Under the pieces are notes generated by a model. It worked only from the letters and a program-made list of their open reading frames with translations, did no database searches and was not told the DNA's origin. The translations under genes were made by a program, and so were the position numbers. This document shows, piece after piece, positions 35,077 to 43,224 of a stretch of DNA of 64,000 bases; position 1 is the first letter of the stretch; each line of letters begins with the position of its first letter. Source of the stretch: Pedobacter sp. L105 (GTDB taxonomy: Bacteria; Bacteroidota; Bacteroidia; Sphingobacteriales; Sphingobacteriaceae); the NCBI RefSeq assembly GCF_009765875.1, contig NZ_LMUP01000005.1, forward strand, positions 1 to 64,000, given 5' to 3'.

Positions 35077-36057
35077 TTAGTCATTCCTTAAACTCCAAAG
35101 AAGCGCAAGTGATTCCGGAGCGGTAAAATATGTTTTACCCTCTCTATTTTGCATCCTGTATAAATTATAACAATCCTTTTTTGACAAGGTTGTTTCATCC
35201 TGCATACCACCCAGCCAATCCTCATAATACCACCTAAATGTTTTGATTTCAGGTTCCCCACAACTTAACAGATAATTACCCCTGGCATACCAGAAGTTAA
35301 ACCAGATCCAGCCTCCCCTTGATCCTGATTTAAACTTGTGGTCCATATCTTCTAAAGCAGGGAACAACCCTACTTTGTTAATGGCTGGATCTTGAAAAGG
35401 TTCTAATTTTTTGCGCCAGTTTTCAAATGTTCCGATTAATAGCGCAATTTCTTCAGCTGTCCTTGATTGAATATTATAACTCATTCCTTTGGTATGGAAG
35501 TACATGAAAATGGTATCTGGATCTTCTTTTGCTAAATCAAAAGCCAGTTTAAGGGCATGGTATTCAAATCGGTTTTCATTTGATGTACTGATGACCGCAT
35601 GGGGAACTATGTCCTTTAGCCTATCAATCACGTCATCAAAAACATTGGTAGTATCAGTGATGTGAACGTATACATCTGCCTCATCCAATAAACCATAACT
35701 TTTAAGTTGTCCTAATTGACCGGAAATCACTGCTTTCCAATTTGAATTCCTATTGATGTAAGCATAGTAGATCAGCTTAAATTGCTTCTTGATCACATTA
35801 AGATCAATTTCGATATCAAGGTGATAACTATCCTCAATGATATTATATTTTCGATTTCCAGTTAATAATTGTAAAAAGGCTGTTTTTCCGGGATCAGGGT
35901 TTGGAAAGATTTGATGAAAATCAGTTTTAGCCGGGATGATAATTTTCCCTTTGGAAAGAAAAAGATCAGTGACCATCGTTGTAACATCAGTTACCTGCTC
36001 TGCTTCCATATCCTGATTAAAAGTACCATAAATGGCCTTAAAATTTAATTGATCCAT
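35077..36057 (-). CDS. HTKG-motif glycosyltransferase-like protein
   Basis: A 326-aa soluble protein. The N-terminal 100 residues are unrecognised. From about 95 it reads FKLIYYAYINRN, then YVHITDT, then TIFMYFHTKGMSY at about 180-192, and RGGWIWFNFWYARGNYLL...RWYYEDWLGGM at about 245-285. The FHTKG and the W/Y-rich EDWLG blocks occur in a family of putative bacterial glycosyltransferases; direct biochemical evidence for it is not known to me. A hairpin holding a palindrome-like sequence lies just upstream. Confidence 0.6.
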   Translation of the reverse strand: MDQLNFKAIYGTFNQDMEAEQVTDVTTMVTDLFLSKGKIIIPAKTDFHQIFPNPDPGKTAFLQLLTGNRKYNIIEDSYHLDIEIDLNVIKKQFKLIYYAYINRNSNWKAVISGQLGQLKSYGLLDEADVYVHITDTTNVFDDVIDRLKDIVPHAVISTSNENRFEYHALKLAFDLAKEDPDTIFMYFHTKGMSYNIQSRTAEEIALLIGTFENWRKKLEPFQDPAINKVGLFPALEDMDHKFKSGSRGGWIWFNFWYARGNYLLSCGEPEIKTFRWYYEDWLGGMQDETTLSKKDCYNLYRMQNREGKTYFTAPESLALLWSLRND

Positions 36058-36108
36058 ATTTATTTGTCTGGTGATTAGTCAAATAAAGATCAATAAAAAG
36101 CAAAAAGT

Positions 36109-36147
36109 AAACAGGGTCATATGCCCCAATGTCATATGACCCTGTTT
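36109..36147. terminator. Perfect 15-bp inverted repeat, terminator and possible operator
   Basis: AAACAGGGTCATATG (36109-36123) pairs with CATATGACCCTGTTT (36133-36147). It follows the GH109-like gene by 3 nt on minus, and its 3' arm ends in T-rich sequence on plus but A-rich on the other arm, so it can work both ways. It contains GGGTCATATGCCCC (36114-36127), a match to the palindrome-like site set, 57 nt before the gene at 36057. Confidence 0.65.
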
Positions 36148-36150
36148 AAA

Positions 36151-37503
36151 CTAATATGCGTCGTTTAATGCAAATGAAGGTTCACTGTACATCCATTTTC
36201 CGCTGGTGAAATCAGGGAAATCTACCGTCTCATTCCCCAATTCGATCGATTGTTCACTTAATGGGGCAATAGCGCTCCAGGTAGCTGCATCATACACATC
36301 CATCGGGGTTTTGGCGCCATGTTTTACGGCTTCAATAAACGCGTTGATCACGAAGAAATCTATGCCCCCGTGTCCGGAGCTTTCTGCAGCCTTACCATAT
36401 TTTTTCCAGAGTGGATGATCATATTTTTCCAGCCATGCTGTAGCACTATCCCATACATGCGGTTTACTCACACCTTCTATGAAGATTGTATCGCTCACCT
36501 CCATCCATAAGCCGTCGGTTCCCTGCACTCGAAATCCTAAGGAATAAGGTCTTGGGGAGTTGGTGTCATGTTGTAAAATAATTGTTTCTCCATTTGCGCA
36601 AACGATGGTAGTAGTTACGATGTCACCCAATCTGAAATTAACCTTGGCGTTTGGATGACTTTCGCCCCCATGGTCGACAATGTATTTATGCAATCCTCTG
36701 GACTTGGTAGCGAAAGAGCTTAGTTTAAGGAATCTATTTCCTCTGTTGATATTGATACATTGCGCTATCGGACCAATGCCATGTGTTGGATATAAATCCC
36801 CATTACGGTGAACAGAATGGTTTGTTCTCCAGCGGGCTTCTGAAAACCCTTTTTCATTAAACTCTACCCCACCGCCATATTTTTGAATACCGTTATTAAA
36901 TTTCACTTCCCTCAGGTCATGCTGATATCCTCCCTGCAAATGTATGATCTCACCGAAGATCCCCTGTCTTACCATGTTAAGGACAGCCAGCACATCTCTT
37001 CTGTAACATACATTTTCCAGCATCATGACCTGTGCGTTGTATTTTTCGGCAGCATGAACCACATCCCAGTGATCTTCCAGGGTAATCCCTAAGATTACTT
37101 CGGTAGCCACATACTTTATACCTGCTTCTATCGCTCCGATGATCATTGGCTTATGCCATTCCCATGGAGTGGCAATTAAGACACACTGAATATTTTTATT
37201 CCGGAGCAGTTTCTTCCATGCATAGTCATCTCCGGTAAATACTTCCGGCATTGGATTTCCGCTTTTATTAATTAGCCCTTTTGCGATGTCCAGCATCCGC
37301 TGATCAATATCGCAAATGGCTACTAACTCAATGTCAGTTCTGTCCATTAAATTTTTAATATGATCTTGTCCCCGGTTACCTACACCAATAATGGCTATTT
37401 TAACCTTGGTATCTTTAGGGTTGGCAAAAAGTGTTTCTTCTGGCATTACAGTTAATACTGCGGCAGCCATACTGCTCATATTAACAAATTCACGTCTGTT
37501 CAT
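36151..37503 (-). CDS. Gfo/Idh/MocA family protein, GH109-like
   Basis: A 450-aa NAD-dependent-fold enzyme. MNRREFVNMSSMAAAVLTV is a Tat-type export signal with RR. The Rossmann motif KIAIIGVGNRGQDH is at about 34-47, ICDID near 65, and ATPWEWHKPMIIGAIEAGIKYVATEVILGITLEDHW at about 115-150. The stretch MMLENVCYRRDVLAVLNMVRQGIFGEIIHLQGGYQHDLR matches GH109 alpha-N-acetylgalactosaminidases, which hydrolyse by an NAD-assisted redox mechanism. Other Gfo/Idh/MocA oxidoreductase roles cannot be excluded. It lies among glycosyltransferase genes but resembles the hydrolase layer in style. Confidence 0.8.
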   Translation of the reverse strand: MNRREFVNMSSMAAAVLTVMPEETLFANPKDTKVKIAIIGVGNRGQDHIKNLMDRTDIELVAICDIDQRMLDIAKGLINKSGNPMPEVFTGDDYAWKKLLRNKNIQCVLIATPWEWHKPMIIGAIEAGIKYVATEVILGITLEDHWDVVHAAEKYNAQVMMLENVCYRRDVLAVLNMVRQGIFGEIIHLQGGYQHDLREVKFNNGIQKYGGGVEFNEKGFSEARWRTNHSVHRNGDLYPTHGIGPIAQCININRGNRFLKLSSFATKSRGLHKYIVDHGGESHPNAKVNFRLGDIVTTTIVCANGETIILQHDTNSPRPYSLGFRVQGTDGLWMEVSDTIFIEGVSKPHVWDSATAWLEKYDHPLWKKYGKAAESSGHGGIDFFVINAFIEAVKHGAKTPMDVYDAATWSAIAPLSEQSIELGNETVDFPDFTSGKWMYSEPSFALNDAY

Positions 37504-37618
37504 AGCTTATTATCAGTCAAATTATATATGGTTAGCTCATCTACGATGAGTTTATCAATATATTAGCTTACAGATAAAATCAGCATAAAATAAATTATAT
37601 TTATTTTTAAGGTTTTAT

Positions 37619-38290
37619 TTAACCTAAAAAGAAATCATGCTTTAAAAAACTGCTATCCATAATATTTTCCGGATAGACTTTGTAGTTCACTTGGTGTTTA
37701 TATAATAAGTAAGGCAGGCTCAATTGATCCTGACCTGAGTACAGTACATTCTCTAAAAACCAGTCTTTCATCAGATTAAATTCTTTGTTTTTTACCAGAT
37801 CACTGGTGAACATAAAACAACCTAAAGAAAAAAGCTGATCATCAATAAAATTCTCATCTGACAGATATAAATTTACCTGCTCTTTTATATATTCACCACC
37901 GTATCTTTCTACCCAATAGGTGTACATATCCCCAATTTTATTGTTTACATAATCGGATTCTGCTTTTATAGATGATCTTCGGGGATGCTTAAACAGAAAC
38001 AGATCTGCTTCGCCTTCATAACGGAACAGATGCTCCAGGAAACCTTCGTGAATGGTAAACTTGGAATCTACCCAGATATAAAAATCGTAATCTGGATAAT
38101 GCAGCCATTCCATCATTTTGGGGATCTTACTTTTTAACCTGGTGGTTAAGCTATTGTGTCTTGATTTCGTGTTGTCGTTATTATATAATGCCACATCAAC
38201 CACATAATCCTTATAGATTAAGGGAGATTGAATAACCAATTCTTTAGTATCATCTCCAAACGCTGCGCTAACTAATCTTATTCGTTTCAT
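37619..38290 (-). CDS. TOD1/MUCI70 (DUF616)-like glycosyltransferase
   Basis: A 223-aa soluble protein. RIRLVSAAFGDD begins the fold, KIPKMMEWLHYPDYDFYIWVDSKFTIHEG at about 55-83 carries the DSK (DXD-like) site in the WVDSKF context characteristic of DUF616 or TOD1-like transferases, LFLFKHPRRSSIKAE follows at about 96-110 with the conserved HPxR, and DNFIDDQLFSLGCFMF-like and GQDQLSLPYLLYKH later. Plant relatives are glycosyltransferases. The bacterial substrate is unknown. It is divergent from a methyltransferase gene, with two palindrome-like sites between. Confidence 0.72.
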   Translation of the reverse strand: MKRIRLVSAAFGDDTKELVIQSPLIYKDYVVDVALYNNDNTKSRHNSLTTRLKSKIPKMMEWLHYPDYDFYIWVDSKFTIHEGFLEHLFRYEGEADLFLFKHPRRSSIKAESDYVNNKIGDMYTYWVERYGGEYIKEQVNLYLSDENFIDDQLFSLGCFMFTSDLVKNKEFNLMKDWFLENVLYSGQDQLSLPYLLYKHQVNYKVYPENIMDSSFLKHDFFLG

Positions 38291-38354
38291 ATAAATGTAC
38301 TTATGATTCTAAAATAAGGTTATTTAAAAGAGATTCTTTAGCCATTCATACTTT

Positions 38355-38368
38355 GGGACATTTGTCTG
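38355..38368. promoter_or_regulatory. Palindrome-like site GGGACATTTGTCTG
   Basis: The first of two related sites between the divergent transferase (38290, -) and methyltransferase (38529, +) genes, 65 nt from the former. Confidence 0.45.
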
Positions 38369-38388
38369 CAGATTACAAATCTCCTTTT

Positions 38389-38402
38389 GAGTCCTTTGAC
38401 CC
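38389..38402. promoter_or_regulatory. Palindrome-like site GAGTCCTTTGACCC
   Basis: The second site in this intergenic region, 20 nt from the first. It closely resembles the one at 15013 (GAGACTTTTGACCC), including the preceding TTTT. Confidence 0.45.
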
Positions 38403-38528
38403 TGTTATAAAGGGTTATGACTGATTAACTTTAAACTGTTTAGCGTAATTAAATGATTTTCACACGCATGGTAATCATTCAATTCTCCTTACAAAAACAA
38501 GGTCTTTTTCAGACATAACTCAATAAAA

Positions 38529-39311
38529 ATGATTGACAGATTATATCAACAATATGCTGGCTATTACGCCGGGGTAACAAGCGACAGAAGTTATAAGGAT
38601 CATTTGGATTATATCATAAATTCGTTCAGCCCTGAACAGCCCTGCCAGTCTTTTCTGGAATTATTTGCAGGCCAGGCCTTACACAGCATAGAAGCACTGA
38701 AAAGAAAGGACATTGATGTTTGGGCTATAGATTCGAGTGCAGAAATGAAGCAGCTTGCATTGGAAGGCGGTTTTGAAAAGCCGGATCAATATCTAGTTGG
38801 TTTGCTGCCGGATGCGATTTTAGCATTTGCCGGTAAGGTGAAATTCGATTGCATTCTTTCTTCCTCCTGCTCTATCTCTTACCTGAATAAAAAAGAGGTT
38901 TATCAATTGCTTCAAAACAGCAAAGAGCTACTGCATAAAAACGGTAAGGTTTTTATTGAAATGTATGACATCATTAGTTTTATGGAAGGTTCACATTTTA
39001 GTGCTTACGGATATTCCTGGTTTCCTAAAGTTCAGAATACAGCTGGTGAAATTATCAGATTAATGTGGCCAAGTGGCAAAATAAAATGGGACCAGAACAG
39101 TTACAGCGTATCTATACCAGTAAAATTAATGGTTGAGTCGTCTAAAGGTACAGATGTAACAGAATTTATCTCTGAGCAGCATATCCATAGTGCTGAAGAT
39201 ATAATATTTATAGCTGATCTGCTGGGCTATACCAACAAAGTATTATCTAATGACATAGAATTGAAAAATTCATTTGATAATGGAGTAGTTATTGAACTCA
39301 CCTACGAATAA
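38529..39311 (+). CDS. Class I SAM-dependent methyltransferase-like protein
   Basis: A 260-aa paralogue of 25486-26262, similar end to end. Motif I is FLELFAGQALHSIEA (about 44-58), motif II WAIDSSAEMKQLA, motif IV VKFDCILSSSCSISYL, and the post-motif strand LLHKNGKVFIEMYD. The C-terminal beta-rich part (VKLMVESSKGTDVTEFISEQH) and the final VVIELTYE are also shared. It is the last gene of the glycosyltransferase-rich region; genes to its right look like ordinary chromosome. The substrate is unknown. Confidence 0.8.
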   Translation: MIDRLYQQYAGYYAGVTSDRSYKDHLDYIINSFSPEQPCQSFLELFAGQALHSIEALKRKDIDVWAIDSSAEMKQLALEGGFEKPDQYLVGLLPDAILAFAGKVKFDCILSSSCSISYLNKKEVYQLLQNSKELLHKNGKVFIEMYDIISFMEGSHFSAYGYSWFPKVQNTAGEIIRLMWPSGKIKWDQNSYSVSIPVKLMVESSKGTDVTEFISEQHIHSAEDIIFIADLLGYTNKVLSNDIELKNSFDNGVVIELTYE

Positions 39312-39359
39312 AGGATATGATGAGCAGCCATAACAGCCACCCACCATAGAACCCTAATC

Positions 39360-39857
39360 TTAAAATTCATTTTCATCTGCACTCGGCCCATAAGAAGCCG
39401 GTATCGGTACATCCAACAATCTCAGAAAAACACCCAGTTGCGCACGATGATGGATGGTCTGACTGATGGCATGACGAACCAATTCCCTTTTAGTCATGGT
39501 AACCAAGACCTGATCTCCATTTTTTAACAACCAGGTTGGATTTAGTTCTTCTTCCTTACCTTTCTCCAGATGCATAGTTGCTTCTGCCAGCGAACGCTCA
39601 AAAATATCCAGTAATTCCAAATTATCTTTCCATAAAACGGGTTCGTAAGGCACTGTAGCAAAGTTGAGCTCATTAGTAGTAAAAGCCATGGTGATCCATT
39701 GCGGTAATTCTTCCAGATGGCTGGAAAGCCGCCTGATCGTCATACTTTTTACATGAGGCTGCCACTCGTATTTGTCTGCCGGAATACGTTCCAGCATTTT
39801 ACGGGTAACTTTAGATTCCTGATGAAGCTCTTTTAAAAATTCTTTTAGTGTTGACAT
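39360..39857 (-). CDS. DinB family protein
   Basis: A 165-aa four-helix-bundle protein. The start at 39857 (MSTLKEFLKEL) is preferred, as the 43 residues upstream are not family-like. Metal-binding histidines expected for DinB are present: SSHLEELPQW near residue 45 and RELVRHAISQTIHHRAQLGVFLRLL near 125-150. DinB-like proteins are often thiol-dependent or stress-related; the specific role is unknown. Confidence 0.85.
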   Translation of the reverse strand: MSTLKEFLKELHQESKVTRKMLERIPADKYEWQPHVKSMTIRRLSSHLEELPQWITMAFTTNELNFATVPYEPVLWKDNLELLDIFERSLAEATMHLEKGKEEELNPTWLLKNGDQVLVTMTKRELVRHAISQTIHHRAQLGVFLRLLDVPIPASYGPSADENEF

Positions 39858-39960
39858 AGTTTGTTTTTTATATATACCAAAGTAATGAGGAGTGAGTGAC
39901 AGCCCTATGTCAGCAGGAACTTTAGAATTATTTTTTAAATAGATAAAGCGTAATTCATAT

Positions 39961-40188
39961 TTAGGGAGAATCAGGAGCTTTTTCATCTAAAATACTAGCC
40001 TCAATTTTTGCCCATAATCGCTGGCGAATGACCTCAGTTTGACTGTCAGTAAAAGTATCTAAATGACCCACTTCAATGGAGAATAGGATGAAATAATCCT
40101 CCAATGTTAAATCTTGTTTTAGATTATAATCGCAATCCAGAAATGCGCTTAGCATTCTTAAAAAATCTTTTTCCCTAGATGATCCCAT
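39961..40188 (-). CDS. Orphan FecR-type N-terminal anti-sigma domain
   Basis: A 75-aa protein aligning with the first 75 residues of the FecR at 13778-14947 (KDFLRMLSAFL versus KKFLRLVSAWL; LEDYFILFS versus VEKYYELFS; EVIRQRLWAKIEASI versus QNIRNRMKAVIDERI). It ends before the transmembrane helix, so only the cytoplasmic sigma-binding part remains. It also keeps the fecR-like promoter (ATAGGACATTG, 11 nt, TATACT). It may be a freestanding anti-sigma factor or a remnant. No sigma gene or SusC is adjacent. Confidence 0.65.
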   Translation of the reverse strand: MGSSREKDFLRMLSAFLDCDYNLKQDLTLEDYFILFSIEVGHLDTFTDSQTEVIRQRLWAKIEASILDEKAPDSP

Positions 40189-40215
40189 AATTTTAAGACA
40201 TTAATATATAATTAT

Positions 40216-40243
40216 AGTATACAAATGACGGGCAATGTCCTAT
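40216..40243 (-). promoter_or_regulatory. Putative ECF-type promoter shared with fecR
   Basis: On minus it reads ATAGGACATTG (40233-40243), an 11-nt spacer and TATACT (40216-40221), identical blocks and spacing to 14964-14991 in front of fecR. Outside the blocks only A/T-rich similarity remains. Confidence 0.5.
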
Positions 40244-40347
40244 AAGAAATGAAAATATATTTTTACTAAGTGAATTTCCTGTTCCTATAACGAGGTTATT
40301 CCTTTGTTTTTAAAGCTACTAATACGTTTTTATGAAAATTAGGAAGC

Positions 40348-41304
40348 CTATAAATCCTTCATTTTTTTTGAAATATCCCGGAAAAGGGATTTGACCCTGG
40401 CTTTGAGTTCTTCGGAATGAATGATCGTTGCATAATCTGCAAAGGTCATAAACCACCTGGCGAAGCCCTCAATAGAAATGGTAAGGAAGTACATTTCTAC
40501 TCCGTCTGGTGTATAATTTTCAGATACATATCCTTCATAATACTTTTGTTCTCCCAGATGGAGATAGGCTTCCTTATCTACCCTCAAAGTGATCTCTTTG
40601 AACTCATATTTCTGATACTGATCATGAAGATAACTTTTCAAAGATGGGTGCTGATCTTCAAATAATTCTTCAGTAGCAAAAACTGAGTTGATCCTGTCAA
40701 AACGAAAATCACGATAACTTTCACGCTCACGGCACCAGGCAATCAGGTGCCAGTAATGATCCAGATAAAATACGCCAATAGGTTCTATCAAACGGCAGGT
40801 ATGTTCCTGGCGGTAATAGGAAAAATAGTTGAGCAGCATCACTTGTTTGGAAGCGATTGCACCCAGAATGAGCTGTAAAGGATTGGCCTGGGAAAGTAAT
40901 TCTGGTGGCCGCTTGTTTTTCACTACCTCAATCCGGTGGTCGATATGTTCCAGGTAATCTTTATCGGCTATCTTTAAAACTGCCCTAATCTTGTCCAGTG
41001 CCAGGCTATAAGCATTACCATTAGCCGGATCAGTGAGGCTTAATACCAGTTTTTCTGCAGTGACCAAAGCTGTAGCTTCTTCCCTGTTAAATACTACCGG
41101 AGGCAAACGATAACCTTCTACCAGGGAATAGCCTACCCCTGCTTCCCCAATTAAAGGTACACCCGCTTTTTCCAGCGATCGGATATCGCGGTATACGGTA
41201 CGCAGGCTAATTTCGAAACGATCTGCTATATCCTGCGCCTTCAGAATTTTCCTGGATTGCAGTTGGATGATAATAGCAGAAAGGCGGTCAATTCGGTTTA
41301 ACAT
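40348..41304 (-). CDS. WYL-domain helix-turn-helix transcriptional regulator
   Basis: A 318-aa DeoR-like regulator. The start at 41304 (MLNRIDRLSAI) is preferred over 41385. The N-terminal winged helix is ADRFEISLRTVYRDIRSLEKAGVPLIGEAGVGYSL (about 20-60). The WYL domain is about 130-215 (VMLLNYFSYYRQEHTCRLIEPIGVFYLDHYWHLIAWC), where the canonical W-Y-L reads Y-W-L-type. A WCX-like C-terminal domain follows. Members bind nucleic-acid ligands or effectors in stress responses; this one's target is unknown. It is divergent from the dicarboxylate transporter gene, a possible target. Confidence 0.87.
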   Translation of the reverse strand: MLNRIDRLSAIIIQLQSRKILKAQDIADRFEISLRTVYRDIRSLEKAGVPLIGEAGVGYSLVEGYRLPPVVFNREEATALVTAEKLVLSLTDPANGNAYSLALDKIRAVLKIADKDYLEHIDHRIEVVKNKRPPELLSQANPLQLILGAIASKQVMLLNYFSYYRQEHTCRLIEPIGVFYLDHYWHLIAWCRERESYRDFRFDRINSVFATEELFEDQHPSLKSYLHDQYQKYEFKEITLRVDKEAYLHLGEQKYYEGYVSENYTPDGVEMYFLTISIEGFARWFMTFADYATIIHSEELKARVKSLFRDISKKMKDL

Positions 41305-41459
41305 CAATTTAAATTCAGGTTTGGAACTCCTAAAGAATATACAATAAGATAAGCAAATAATTTTAATCTTCAAATAGGTTATCAAACATTAAATCCTTCC
41401 AAAGCGCTTAACACCACGAAAAATATTCAGTATCATTACGTTTTGTAATGATACTGAAT

Positions 41460-42659
41460 ATGAAGACTGTTTTAAAAAATATTACCTTCTGGGTATTGAT
41501 CGCCATTATCGCAGGAGTTTTATTGGGATACTACCAACCAGCAACAGCGGTAAAGATGGAAATCATCGGTAAAACGTTTGTGGATATCATCAAACTCTTT
41601 ATTGGTCCTATTATCTTTTTAACAATAGTTTTGGGTATTAGCGGAATGGGAGATTTAAAGAAAGTTGGCCGGATAGGTTTAAAGTCTTTGGTTTACTTTG
41701 AGGTCCTCACCACCTTTGCCCTGGCAATAGGTATCATCGTTGGTGTAATCATTGAACCAGGAAAGATCAGTAAAGCCGGCTTACAAACCCAGGATCCTTC
41801 AAAATACACACAAGGCTCTGCCCATGCCGGTTTCGACTGGGCGAATTTCTTTTTGTCCAATTTCACCTTGCAGGTATTGCTGGTAGCCATTATTGTTGGA
41901 ATTGCTTTGAATTTCTCAAAACACAGGGAAACTGCAATCATCACCCTGGGAAAACTATCCAAACTCGTTTTTAAAGGCCTTAAATACGTAATGTACTTAG
42001 CGCCATTGGGTGCTTTCGGCGGAATGGCCTTTACCATCGGTAAATTCGGCTTGCACACGCTAGTCCCTCTGGCAAAATTAATGGGTACAGTTTATCTAAC
42101 CATGTTTCTTTTTGTATTCATTATCCTTGGAGCCGTTTTACGCTATTACAAGATCAGCATTTTTAAATTCCTGAAATACATTGAAGAAGAACTATTGTTG
42201 GTGCTGGGAACCTCTTCTTCTGAATCAGCCCTTCCTTCATTAATGATCAAACTGGAAAAAATGGGTTGCAGTAAATCTGTTGTGGGACTGGTAGTCCCGA
42301 CAGGTTATTCCTTTAATTTGGACGGGACTTCAATCTACCTCTCCATGTCGGTCATTTTCCTGGCACAATTGTACAATGTCCACCTTTCCCTTGCTGAAAT
42401 GGGCAGTATCATTGCCATCCTGATGATCACCTCTAAAGGTGCTGCCGGCGTTACAGGAAGTGGTTTCATTATCCTGGCCTCTACCCTTACCGCCATTCAT
42501 AAAATCCCCCTGGAAGGCCTCGCTTTCCTATTAGGTGTTGACAAATTCATGAGTGAAGCCAGGGCCATTACTAATATCATTGGAAATGGCGTTGCCACGA
42601 TCGTGATTGCTAAAAGTGAAAATGAATTTATCGCTCCAGCCAGCGGAGAATTTGGGTAA
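41460..42659 (+). CDS. DctA-type dicarboxylate:cation symporter
   Basis: A 399-aa inner-membrane transporter of the DAACS (glutamate/dicarboxylate symporter) family. ATG 41460 is preferred over 41448. Eight transmembrane helices are expected; the hairpin motif GTSSSESALPSLMIKLEKMG at about 263-282 and VVPTGYSFNLDGTSIY at about 288-303 are substrate- and cation-binding signatures of the family. VTGSGFIILASTLT near 335 is the second hairpin. It is likely to import C4-dicarboxylates such as succinate, fumarate or malate, or related amino acids. Confidence 0.9.
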   Translation: MKTVLKNITFWVLIAIIAGVLLGYYQPATAVKMEIIGKTFVDIIKLFIGPIIFLTIVLGISGMGDLKKVGRIGLKSLVYFEVLTTFALAIGIIVGVIIEPGKISKAGLQTQDPSKYTQGSAHAGFDWANFFLSNFTLQVLLVAIIVGIALNFSKHRETAIITLGKLSKLVFKGLKYVMYLAPLGAFGGMAFTIGKFGLHTLVPLAKLMGTVYLTMFLFVFIILGAVLRYYKISIFKFLKYIEEELLLVLGTSSSESALPSLMIKLEKMGCSKSVVGLVVPTGYSFNLDGTSIYLSMSVIFLAQLYNVHLSLAEMGSIIAILMITSKGAAGVTGSGFIILASTLTAIHKIPLEGLAFLLGVDKFMSEARAITNIIGNGVATIVIAKSENEFIAPASGEFG

Positions 42660-42852
42660 CCCGATGACTCTTATTGCTTTTCGTCTTCCATAACTCATAA
42701 CTTCCTAAACAGAAGTAAGCTATTCCAATTAGAATCAGGGATGCCACCTTTAACGACAGGTGATAGTGCGTACTATAGGAAACATATGCCAATACACCAG
42801 ATATAATGGCCATCAAATATCTCCAGAATACAAGAGGGAATAAATTGATCAT
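42628..42852 (-). CDS. Small membrane protein, function unknown
   Basis: A 74-aa protein with two hydrophobic helices (about 8-24, FWRYLMAIISGVLAYVSY, and about 34-50, VASLILIGIAYFCLGSY) and a basic C-terminal tail. Its 3' end overlaps the transporter gene by 32 bp on the opposite strand. It is not recognised as a known family. The length and composition look protein-like, but no strong ribosome-binding site is seen. Confidence 0.45.
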   Translation of the reverse strand: MINLFPLVFWRYLMAIISGVLAYVSYSTHYHLSLKVASLILIGIAYFCLGSYELWKTKSNKSHRVTQILRWLER

Positions 42853-43047
42853 ATTTTAAGTATTAATGTTGTTCTAACAACCCACCAAAAAAAATGTTTA
42901 GTCAAAAACAATATTTAACATTTACAACCGCTCTCCTCTTGATTTTACATCAGGCATATTGAAATGGATTATATTAAAGTGCTTTTAATATCAGAAAAAG
43001 TATAGGATAAAAATTTATAAGAAATCATGCAATATGCCATTCTATCC

Positions 43048-43224
43048 ATCATGCAAGTTTATACATCTTGCAAGCTCATACATAATGCGGTTTATACATC
43101 ATGCAAGTTTATACATCTTGCAAGCTTATACATAATGCGGTTTATACATCATACAAGTTTATACATCATGCAAGCTTATACATAATGCGGTTTATACATC
43201 ATACAAGTTTATACATCATGCATG
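43048..43224. repeat. Tandem 50-bp repeats of a 16-17-bp subunit
   Basis: About 3.5 copies of a 50-nt unit composed of TTTATACATCATGCAAG, TTTATACATCTTGCAAG and CTTATACATAATGCGG. Copies differ by single bases. A 62-codon open frame on plus across it is a by-product of the repeat. The flanking part of the gap between 42853 and 43331 shows no gene. Confidence 0.85.

Noticed and set aside
41693..42058. 121-aa minus-strand open frame
   Set aside because: Antisense shadow of the DctA-type transporter gene.
43048..43224. CRISPR array
   Set aside because: Units abut directly with no unique spacers, and no cas genes are present.
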